DNA of 64,000 nucleotides, from contig OY728159.1 in assembly GCA_963277665.1 (NCBI GenBank), positions 1,021,405,343-1,021,469,342 of the forward strand, in the 5' to 3' direction. Below the pieces are notes generated by a model. That model was given only the letters and a program-made list of their open reading frames with translations. It had not been told where the DNA came from and ran no database searches. The translations under genes were made by a program, and so were the position numbers. How positions within the stretch are numbered: the stretch's first letter is position 1; each line of letters opens with the position of its first letter. This DNA is from Viscum album (lineage: Eukaryota > Streptophyta > Magnoliopsida > Santalales > Viscaceae). Of the stretch, positions 1 to 9,846 are shown in pieces.

Positions 1-1240
1 AATCAACTGAGCATAGTAAAACCAACGCATGACTGTATCAGGCTGTTTCCACTCAATAATATGGAAGTGAATGAGAGGCACTACAACCATAGAATCATGA
101 AGTCCATTAGTGCAGTATGCTGACAACTGGTCTAGTATAGCCCAGTATAGAATCCATATAATCTGAAATGACATGTGACCATTGTCAAAAAATCTCCTTA
201 CAAAAAAAACATAATTTATTCTATTATTAAATTTGTTAGACAGTGATAGATTGTATATACATAACTAGTTGGGTAACAGACTTTCCATCTTGAGTTGGTA
301 TTCACCCAAATGGTGTGTTAGACCCATGATGAAATTTTTTCACTGACACCACCTATAAAATACAACATAGAAAGTGATCAATAATGAGAAATTAAATTCA
401 ATAACTGTTACTAGCATCAGAAACCAATAGAGATGATTGATCACACCAACATCCACATGGAGCATCATGTAGCATCTATATAGGGAGTGGATGACTAGAA
501 ATATGAGGGTGAAATAAGAGGATGTTCTCCCATGCCCACATCTAAAGAAGGATTATGCATCCCTCATGATCTATGCAGTCTGTGTGGGATACCATGCATA
601 ATGATTTGTATGTGTATGCCAAGCAGGTCGATCCCCAACATTACATCTCAGGCAGATAAAATTATTCCAGAAGGGATAGATACATCAAGTGCATGTGCAC
701 CCTCTATTGATCAGCACACAGCATCCCTCCAATGAGATGTAATATATATACACATGCATAACACATGATAGTCTAGTCGACAGAATCATCGGGTAAATAT
801 GGAATCTGCTTCTCTATCCATGGAATATATATCGACCTTCAATATGTATCCCTATAGTCAGCCAAAATGTTGATGCCTAACAATAACTAAGAAAGGTTAG
901 ACCAAGATGAATGGGTGGGTCCAATAATGTCTTCCCCTAGATAGTAATACCGAGAAGCACTTCCACTCCCTTGAGGGTGTTGGTCATCTCACCCTTAGGT
1001 AGGTGGAATGTGTGTGTTTTGGGTCTCTACCTCTCTATGAGGGTAGAAAGAAGGTGATGTTCAACAAATGTGAAATCTAATATGGTAATATAGTAGAATC
1101 CATTATGGTGCAAGGATGATCTAATGGCATGTGGAGGCTCCATGTGATGAAAATGGTGTGCTCAATACACCCTGATCGGTCAAACCTCACCACCGTTTAA
1201 TATGACTATACTGGTTGGTGAGTAGTATGGTATGTTCCAT
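1..1240 (-). pseudogene. Plant mobile domain (PMD, MAIN/MAIL-type) pseudogene, partial
   Basis: Reading the minus strand from about 1240 down to 1, the translation matches the plant mobile domain. Near 1045-950 it reads ER(stop)RPKTHTFHLPKGEMT and then a TLKGVEVLLGITI-like stretch, the usual start of the domain. Near 190-1 it reads AYCTNG, then VVPLIHFHIIEW and QPDTVMRWF, the usual end. The middle is eroded by stops and frameshifts, and the match continues off the left edge. In the family, PMD proteins are either host genes (MAIN, MAIL1) needed for silencing and meristem upkeep, or are carried by transposons. Its position directly downstream of a MULE transposase on the same strand suggests the transposon-borne kind. 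No intact frame exists, so it is not expected to be functional. Confidence 0.8.
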
Positions 1241-1914
1241 CTATATATGAACAAATGAAATGAGTTGTGAGTGTAAAATGTAAATATTACATTATGGTTA
1301 GCAGGATGTTATGACTTGTAGAATGTAAGACATTCCATGTTTGTTCACATTGTTTTATTATGTTATTTCTTACCCAAAAAAGCATGTATTTATGTTTTTC
1401 AAATCATATTAATAGATTTTTTTTAAGATATGTTTTTACCTATAAAAGGTTGTTGTGTAAGATATTATTTTATTTATTTATATATATAAACATTTTTTCT
1501 TCGTTGTGTAAAATTTTATTAGAAATGGTGTGCTTTGTAATTTAGGTATGCTTTTCCACATGATGGTATGTTTCATTATTATTTTCTCACATATATGCTT
1601 TATGGTTTAGCCATCGACAGATTGATTATGAATTAATGTCACCTCAAATGAACTTGTCATATTTCTTTTAATGTTAATATGAAAGGATTATTTTTATTTG
1701 ATGGTAAAAGTATTTGGTAATTTTATACAATTCTATGAAATAATGAATATTATAATAACACCATATAATTAACTATATTATAATATCACAAAAGAGACAA
1801 TACCTCATTGTGGTAGAGAGTGTGAACTAGATCTAGTAATGTTAGGGAATCATTTCTGGTTATGACCTCCTTGATGACATATGGTACATATCAAACTTTT
1901 CCCTTGTGTTGAGG
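1241..1914. other. AT-rich spacer between transposase and PMD remnants
   Basis: No recognisable coding similarity. The stretch is rich in T and A runs, like a plant intron or eroded linker. If transposase and PMD were once one transcription unit, an intron could have lain here. That is inference only. Confidence 0.4.
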
Positions 1915-4407
1915 CTAGTCCGTCTCATTCTGTATCCTCCTAGACTTAGGTCTCCATCGTTTACATATCCTGTTGATGTCAAGTATCAGTATCGTATGTC
2001 CTTCATGCATTTGGAAATATCTAAACTCCCTAATAGGAATCCATGGTGCAACATAACAATTATAAATGGTATCCATATGGTACACTAAATCAACATATTC
2101 CTCCCATGATATGTTCACAGATGCACATGATGTGATGGTGTGTGTGCATGGAAACCCTAAGGCCTATGAGTTTATACCTTGGAATTTTATCGCTTATAGT
2201 AATACCACCATTTTTCACTAATGCTATTTTTGATGGGAAATAAACACTCTTGAACTTCAAATTGATATTCTTCTTGATTAAAAAGGATGACATTACAACC
2301 AAAATATTCTTCAATATTCTTGTCAATATCTCATTGACTGTTCCTTTCATACCATAGCCCCTACTGAATTCTGTATGAGGATAGTTTTTTTATCAATGAA
2401 GTACTTCATGAAATGATATAATCTCTCTTGAACATGGGAAGTTATAGGTAACTTGAGAATCACCTTGAAGACACCATTTATGCACTCCATAATATTTTTG
2501 GTCATGTTTCCATACATCTTCCTCCATTTATCTGCCAATGTCCATTTTTCTTTTGGAATAAAAATTATATAATCATACAATTCTTGATTAGCCTTGTGGA
2601 TTTGTTATTAACGTTCTTCAAACCATTGTTAATATAGCACATATGCTACACAAAAATGATCATATTTCACATAAATTGATTTTATCTTTATGTTGAAATA
2701 CTAACAAATAACAAATACATTGCATACCTATCCTCATGATTGCCTTCTTCATAGGTTCATTAGGGAATGTTTTCCTCATATTTCTAGTAACGTGTCTAAT
2801 TCAATACCAATGATGCGCATTTGGGGTCTCTATGTATCAGGGTCTGTATTTATTGCCTCTATGATTGCCTGATATCGATCATATACCAAATAGACACCTT
2901 GAATGTGGGTGAAATTATTGATCGTACATGCCAAAAACCAACTCCATGATTCATTGTTTTCCTTCTCCACAATGGAAAAGGCAAGAAGAAGTGGTGAATG
3001 GTTGTCATATTGGGTTTCTATAATCAACAATATGCCCTTGTATTCTCCATATAGAAATGTTCCATTAACCTGAAAGAACTGTTTTTTAAAACTAAATGTG
3101 GCGATACATGGGAGGAATGCCTAGAACAACCGATGAAATTGAAAACGAGATCGATCAAATTAGTTATCTTGAGACACATGTTCTTTTATATCAAGATGGA
3201 AGAAAACTCAGTTATTGTTCCTTAGTATGGCTAGAAATTGTGGCGACACCTGATATGAGTCATCCCAATCACCATATACCGTCAAAATTGCCTTCTGTTT
3301 CACCATCCATTCCTTATTATAGGAAATCTTATAAATAAATGTTTGTTGTATCCTCTCTTGAAAAATGGCTATCGGAATATCTTGGCATGTTATAATTATC
3401 TCAATGACAATGGATGACACAAATTCATCATCTAATGAGGAATGATCTTGTGTCAAGATTGGTTGAACACAAGTGTGAGTTGCCTAAATCTTTGAGATTC
3501 TACAACCTTCAAATGAAATGTCTAGAATCACCCTCAAGAAGAATTTACAATCATCCCCATACTTCTCACACTTTATGAGATATTTACTAAAACCTGATTC
3601 CTAAAATATATATTTAAAGTGCGTCTCAATGTGAAATCTCTTTAGCATGATTTTTAATGCATATTTACATGAAAATTTCCTTCCAACATATAAGGTTTGG
3701 TCCATCTCACTAAACCTATCTGGTAAAACTCTGGGAAAATTAGTTGTGGGTGTGAGAACATTATAGTCAAATTTAGGCACACATGTCATTTCTTCTGACC
3801 AAGATGAAATATGGATAATTTATTGTGGGTTGAGGGTGTTTTATAACTAATGTATTTATAGAGACTTCCTCCCCAACTTTCACTTCTATCTCCTCATCAG
3901 AACTTTTTTCACCATTTGTTCCATCATTATGAAAATCCTCATCAAAATTATTATTTACTTGTATATACATGATATCATCTAGGTTTTCCAATTCTACATC
4001 ATTTGGAATAGGCTAAATTTCATGGGGTGGACCATCTTCAACCACTCTTGTAAGTCTACATGTTCGTACAACTGTACGTTGTTGTTGTATAGTAGAAACA
4101 TCATCATATAACTTCATCATGGTAACATCCTACCACTGAGAAAATAAATTTATTTCTTGGATCCACTGTGCACCAACAACCAATAGACAAGTAGATTCTA
4201 CAGTGTTGTCAAGAATTGAAAATTTATTTAGCTCATAGACTTGATCTCTTGATTGGGTCCCAGATTTAAGGAACCATGAATTCTATCTTGAAGGACACTT
4301 GGGATTACACAATTAGTTGTAATAACCACTGCTATTGGTTTTGTACTGTAAGAAGCTCCTTTCTCAATTTCAATAACCTCCCCTTAATAGTACACATAAC
4401 CAAACAT
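1915..4407 (-). pseudogene. Mutator-like (MULE/MuDR) transposase pseudogene
   Basis: A cut-and-paste DNA transposase read on the minus strand in several broken frames. The likely start is the ATG complementary to 4405-4407, opening MFGYVYY and, after a stop, GEVIEIEKGASYS, a typical MULE N-terminal segment. An acidic linker follows at 3991-3790. Then comes the MuDR DNA-binding region at about 3789-3440, with LYVGRKFSCKYALKIMLKRF, CEKYGDDCKFFLR and ATHTC. The DDE catalytic region is at 3030-2830 (LLLAFSIVEKENNESWSWFL). The C-terminal segment is at 2580-2347 (IPKEKWTLADKWRKMYGNMT). A SWIM-type zinc finger lies near 2180-2130 (PCTHTITSC), and the ending NISWEEYVDLVY to KSRRIQNETD closes at 1915. 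Multiple stops and frameshifts make it inactive. No terminal inverted repeats were found by eye. Confidence 0.9.
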
Positions 4408-4620
4408 GACTCTCTAATTCAAAAATATGTTTTGATCAAGATTCTGATAGTGTAACTAATATTTACAATGATGGTTGACCAAATAATATTTATTATAAAA
4501 AAATTCTATAATGTCATTTTATAATATAAAATATGATACTAATTTTTATTAGAATATAATTAACAGAATGTTTTGGAAACTGAGGTAAAAATAATATAAA
4601 ACATCAAATAATAATACTCA

Positions 4621-5053
4621 TCATTGATAAAATAAAAAATATGACCATATAAAGTGAAATGGAGAAGAAAAAACACATTAAAAACACATTAATCTTTTAC
4701 AACATACAAGTAATACCAACATTTTTCAATTGAACCTGGTTTGGATGAGATGATCCTGACTTCGGAGGTGAGGTAAAATCCATCATATTTTTATTTGGTA
4801 TCTTAATAACATATTCTAAAGATATGTACTTAATAATTTAAGTACATGCCTTTAGAAGATGTTATCAAGTTACCAAATAAAAATAAATTTTATTTTACCT
4901 CACTTCCGAAGTCAGACTCATATCATCCAAACGATGTTTAATTGAAAAATGTCAATGTATTTCTTATATGTTTTAAAACATTCATGTGTTATTTAATATG
5001 CTTGTTCTTCTCCATTTAACTTTATCTGATCATAATTTTCATTTTATCAATGA
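4621..5053. repeat. Foldback element (long inverted repeat, MITE-like)
   Basis: Two arms of about 215 bp are inverted copies of each other around a centre near 4835. The outer ends are tcattgataaaat (4621) and attttatcaatga (ending 5053), exact reverse complements. Inner blocks also match, for example ctgacttcggaggtgaggtaaaa near 4768 and its complement near 4900. At the centre, gtactt and aagtac form a near-perfect hairpin. No coding capacity. It could be a foldback MITE, or a tail-to-tail duplicate. No convincing target-site duplication is visible. Confidence 0.85.
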
Positions 5054-5660
5054 TATGTATCATTAGCTAATCATTATATGTATTCAAATTTTAATACTAA
5101 GTTATTCATTAATTAATATATACATAATTATTAATAATAATTACTATTATTTCTAAACTATATGATATTTATGATACTAATATTTAGAACATCTTATTAT
5201 ATATTAAACTATGATATTAATGTTTCTTAGTACAATTTTTAACTAGTTAATTATTCTTTAATCACTAGTTAATCATTAGTAAGTTATTATTTAGTTAATC
5301 ATTATTTAATTAGTCTATAATCATTCTTTATTCAATCATTAATCATATTATATCCCTTATTTAATGATTATTATTTAATCAATACATTTATTCATTTGTT
5401 AATCCTAAGTTATTCATTAATTAATATGTATTTAATCATTACTAATAATAACTATTATTTCTAAAATATGATACTAATCTTTATTAGTAAATTTTTTTAA
5501 TTAGTGAATCATTATTTAATTAGTAGTTAATCATTATTAAGTTATTCATTATTTAATTTATTTTTTCTTATCTATTTCATTTTATATGATCATAATTTAT
5601 ATTTTATCATTGATAAATATACTAATTTTATGCATTATTTTCTTAGGTATTTAGTAGTTA
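5054..5660. repeat. AT-rich region with degenerate internal repeats
   Basis: No gene. Phrases such as taataataactattatttctaaa recur near 5145, 5445 and 5935. A piece resembling the right end of the foldback (cataatttatattttatcattgata) recurs near 5590. It looks like eroded copies of the neighbouring repeat. Confidence 0.45.
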
Positions 5661-5674
5661 TAAATAAAATATGA

Positions 5675-5862
5675 ATCATCTAAATCATATCCCTTGGGAG
5701 TTTCAAACCAGGATGTAGCAAGGCCCATTTTTATGTACTAGGTTACCCCTAATCAGGCCCAGGAAACCATGTCAGTGTTGTTACTCCTATGTATATCTGT
5801 GCCAGAGCCACATCCACTTATCTATATCCAGATAGGGATTTTATTGCTTAGATAACCACATG
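5675..5862 (-). mobile_element. Orphan fragment of gypsy 5' leader
   Basis: The reverse complement of this stretch aligns with 19575-19740, the untranslated leader just after the primer-binding site of element B. Shared blocks include atccctatctgga, tggctctggcacagat, tacatagg, gggccttgct and ggatatg. No LTR or coding sequence of such an element is attached here. It is either a remnant of a deleted gypsy copy or a separate repeat that B's leader also contains. Confidence 0.7.
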
Positions 5863-6520
5863 ATATTAATGCTACCAAATTTTTAGAATGTCTAATCCTA
5901 AGTTATTCATTAGCTATTATATACTTAATAATTACTAATAATAACTATTATTTTATACTATGTATAACTTATAAAACTATTTATTAAATAAAATATTTAT
6001 AACTAAGTGAACTACTTAATAAATGAAAAATTTAGAACTAACTAAATTTAATTCAATTAAATAAATAAATAATTTTAAATTAAATAAAAAACATCTCTAA
6101 ATGATGGTTCGTGAAAATCGGGACTTATTTTAGACCATTGCATCCACCGCACATGAAAAGAGCTTTTTTTAGAGAGAGAATATCTCAAATATAGAGAGAT
6201 GAGTGGAATTGGTAGTGAGTATAAAGGGAGTGACCTTTTATAGTATGTTAAGGAAATGATGGAACCAAGGGTGCCACCTTTAGACTTTACGTTAGGAAAA
6301 AGTTAGCATCCCAGGTGCCACCTTTCACATTTTTTAAGAGAAAGGTGGCACCCTGCCCACCGCATTTTCCATGTTATAAATCTGAAGAAAAAGGTGGTGG
6401 GTGAGGGGGAAGGTAGTAGGTGTGCTACCGCCTTTCATACCTATTTTTTTAAAAAAAATAACCTACAGTTTTTTTAAAAAAAAATTAGAAAACATATAAA
6501 AAATCATTGGTAATAGCCCC
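5863..6520. other. Non-coding stretch with a 13-bp perfect hairpin
   Basis: AT-rich, then a mixed-composition stretch without coding similarity. GGTGCCACCTTTC at 6314-6326 and its exact complement GAAAGGTGGCACC at 6340-6352 form a 13-bp stem with a 13-nt loop. A third related copy (gggtgccaccttt) lies near 6267. Confidence 0.5.
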
Positions 6521-7117
6521 AACACTGACGGGATTAATGTCTAGATGTCCACTGGCATGACCATCCTAGGTTCCACTATCCAAACTGGTGATGAGTGCAT
6601 GTCAATCACACCGGGTACCACTATCCTATGGATTGATAAGGTTATTTTTAGACCCGGTCACATGATTAGCATTGGAAGCTTGGGGAAGGATGTGAATGAA
6701 GCCTGAGTGGTGAACATGATGGTAAAAATGGCAACGTTCAGCGGGGCATAGAATGGGGTGAGGGTCAAATCGTAGGGGTGTCCTAAAAAATTCTGTGTGA
6801 GTCACGTCCTCTTTCAGAAGGTTAGGATTATAAATATTGAGAACCCCATCATCATCAACTGGAGCTATTTCCCCGATGATGACAATTGCTTGGGACTGGT
6901 GTCAGGGGTGAAGATCGATGATGCAATGTATGAAGACATATAGGGGACGTCAGTGATGGTCATGGGGGTGGAGCTGTACTGCAGCCCCAATAACCCATGC
7001 ACTAACATCCAGATGGATAATGTGAATCTCACTTACGATACCCATCTCACACAATCGTCTTGCATCCATATCATCAGTACAGCCTCGGTCGTAGCTAACT
7101 CATATGACTACCTCTAG
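6521..7117 (+). pseudogene. Polygalacturonase (GH28) pseudogene, 3' half
   Basis: Pectin-degrading glycoside hydrolase family 28 enzymes act in the plant cell wall and carry four conserved motifs. Three can be read here in one frame: NTDGI at 6521; TGDECMSI near 6590, the position of the catalytic GDD motif; and PGHMISIGSLGKD near 6650, the GHG-type motif. VRVKS near 6760 replaces the substrate-binding RIK. The C-terminal part (NPCTNIQMDNVNLTY) follows, and the frame ends at TAG 7115-7117. Internal stops occur after NV, after EA, after SGA, after VKS and after YEDI, and there are frameshifts. The N-terminal half is missing. This is the only host-type gene remnant I can identify. Confidence 0.88.
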
Positions 7118-7734
7118 AAGTAGATCCCACCCTGAATCCCTCAACTTATACATTCATTTGACCAGACTCATATATGAATGACTACTAGAAAAAAAAATTA
7201 ACTAATATTAATGCAATAAAACCACAATGTTTATTTAAATTTATTAAAAAAATTATAGAATTTATTTATATTTTTTACATATTTTATATATTTATTTCAT
7301 CATAAAATTTTACATATATCCATCTATTTAAAATAAAATGGTTTTAAGAAATAAAATTATTTTAATATATGAATAGAAAAAAATCATTAATGAGAATGTT
7401 TTTGTAAAAAAAAATCAATAATTATAGAAAATATCCACACGCCATCCCCTGTAAAAAACTCACCAGAAAATATACAATCAAATTAGAATGAAATCATTAT
7501 ATAAAATGTAGAAATACAAAATAAATACATCAAAATATCATTTAAATTCATTATTTACATACAAAATATTTAAATCGATGTGGTATTTCCAATTAATAAA
7601 TAAAATTACAACCCAATATATACAAAATCGTAACTCCTTCAATGTTCAACCTTCATACAAAATCGCTTTCCTGCAATCAAACCAATGTTTATCTTAGTAA
7701 TGGAACCTAAAAAAATAAAATTTTAATTTTTGAG
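7118..7734. other. AT-rich non-coding stretch
   Basis: No coding or RNA-gene similarity seen. It may be the interior of a non-autonomous DNA transposon whose right end lies at 7821. A degenerate candidate left end (actactagaaaa) occurs near 7180, but this is weak. Confidence 0.3.
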
Positions 7735-7821
7735 CACTGATAAAGGTCCCCCCTTTATCAACGCTTTTTTGTTAGCGTTGATAAAGGGGTGACGCTGGCC
7801 TTGCCCAGTTTTGTGGTAGTG
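7735..7821 (-). mobile_element. CACTA-like terminus with subterminal hairpin
   Basis: Read on the minus strand from 7821, the sequence begins CACTACCACAAAACTGGGC, like the CACTAC ends of CACTA/En-Spm transposons. It is followed by a strong hairpin: acccctttatcaacgct and its complement, at 7749-7765 and 7774-7790, with an 8-nt loop. Hairpins of this kind sit next to CACTA termini in many plants. No matching left end or 3-bp duplication was verified. Confidence 0.5.
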
Positions 7822-8017
7822 TATATTAATGATATTATCATCCATACTATTAATTATACTCTTAATGATTATACTATTAATTATATATTAATTATTAATT
7901 ACATTATTAATTAATAATATTTTTATGAATTTTTAATTATATTGCTAATTAATAATCTATATAAATTATATTTTTAGTCATTGAATATAATTTTTAATAA
8001 TTATATATTTAAACTAA

Positions 8018-8554
8018 AATGAATTACGAATAGTTGTCCTAAAGTTTCAAAACAATCCAAGATTTTTTGCCCAGTTTTGACTATGCGATGCATGTTTTAC
8101 ACAAAAATGACAATTTTATATTGAAAACAAAAACTGTTGGTCATACCAGATACATCATGTTACCGATTGAAATGTGGTTGATTCATACACATCACAAATG
8201 AATTATGGATTGTCTTCCTAATTTTTGAAAACAATGTGAGCTCGTTTACTTGGCTTGGGCTATGTGATGTGTGTTTTAGAGTAAAATGAAACTTTTATAT
8301 TGAAAACATACACTTTGAGTCATATCATACACATTGTGTGTTGGATTGATTCTCATTTGATTCTGAAACATCAAAAATGAATTTTGGATCATTATCTTAA
8401 ATCTCTGAGAAAATATGAGATCATTTAATGTTTATTGGATTATGATGTGTGTTTTTCACTAAAATGGTAGTTTTATATTGAAAATATGCACTTATGTAAT
8501 ACCGGACACATCGTGTGTCCAATTGACATGTGATAAATTCATACAAGTCAAAAC
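8018..8554. repeat. Tandem repeat, three diverged 179-bp units
   Basis: Three head-to-tail units start at 8018, 8197 and 8376, exactly 179 bp apart, each beginning aatgaatt. Shared blocks include ttttatattgaaaa, the gatgYRtgtttt region, and attgatt/attcat. Units are clearly diverged from one another. No coding capacity. The period is in the range of plant satellite DNA. Confidence 0.8.
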
Positions 8555-9846
8555 CCTTGGCCCGTGATTCAACGAATACTGAGAAATCAACTGTTGCGCA
8601 CCTGATTCTTGGCGCAGCAGTTCGATAATGCAGATCTGAACTCAGTATGGCATGAGAACCATAAAATAATGGAAGCAGAAGGGGATTGGATGAAATTAAA
8701 GATACTTGATCTTCATGTTATTTAGTTTGTAATGATGGCCAAAGTGTGTGGATGATTCTTAATGGGAATCGAGTGGCCAGAACCTGGTGATCAATGATGG
8801 TGAGGCTCAGCCTTGATGTTACTTGATTTCATGCATGGGGTGTAGATGAATTAATGTCTGGTGGAGTGAGACGAGAAGCTTTAAATGAATCTATGATTCT
8901 AGAAAATCTCATAACACAAATCATGTAATCTAGGATTACACTGCATGTGGGATCCGTGGTGTGGCACTAGGGTTTATTCCATGATGTTAAATATCATAGG
9001 GCATGTGATCCCATCACATGACATGTGACATGACCTAGTAGCTTTATGTGTACCTCAAAGGGTACACAGAAATGGCCAGGAGTTCACGAACACGCTGTGT
9101 ACACCAACACAGACATGGCCAAGACGGGGGTATATGGGCATAGTCGTATACTTGGAAATGGTTGAAATTACATGGACACAGACACGTTGTGTACTATGAA
9201 ATGGACATGGTCATAGGTTTTGATACATGGTTAGGACCCAATACTAAAGGTACACGTCGTGTACTCATTCAAACTTATCTTAGATCCCTTGTCATCTTCA
9301 GCTTGGAAAATTTTCATTAGGGTGTGTTGCCTTGATCCTTTCCCTTAGGGATAATACAGAATCACATCCAATGCTTAAGGTATTTATTCCTTCAATGGGA
9401 CTTCTTGGATAGAGTTGTTGGAATCCTCATGTGAGTCCCAGAGTGAGATCCTCTATCATCATCTTTCCCTAGGTGGAGTTATTGTTATCATCATGACCAA
9501 CACTATGTGGGTGTCAATCCTCTACATAGCGGGTTATTCCAGATTGAGTTGTTGGTATAAGTCATGACCTTGGGTGTGATCCTCACATGTGTATCATTCC
9601 CTTCATTCTTCCAGTGAGTACTTATTATGGTGATATCTAATGATCACGACGCCTAATATAGATGCCATTAGTGCTATATGACTAGTGGGGTGCGTTCTCC
9701 TGGATGAGTGATATGTGGAACCTTCAGGCATGATTCCTAAACTAGAATTACGTTTATGACCTTACCATGATATTTTGTGTCTTTTTTGAGTATATTTGGA
9801 TATTCTTGTTATATATTTTGTAGACATATACTTTTTTAGAGTTTAC
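8555..9846. other. Unassigned non-coding region, possible old LTR-retroelement remnant
   Basis: No supported gene. The stretch 9060-9265 repeatedly carries ACACGTYGTGTA-like palindromes and the phrase tacacgtcgtgtactcattcaaa. The same phrase occurs in the untranslated leader of copia element C (40450-40870), so part of this region may come from a related copia element. Confidence 0.35.

Noticed and set aside
532..735. 67-codon plus-strand ORF near the left edge
   Set aside because: It is antisense to the decayed plant mobile domain and has no independent support.
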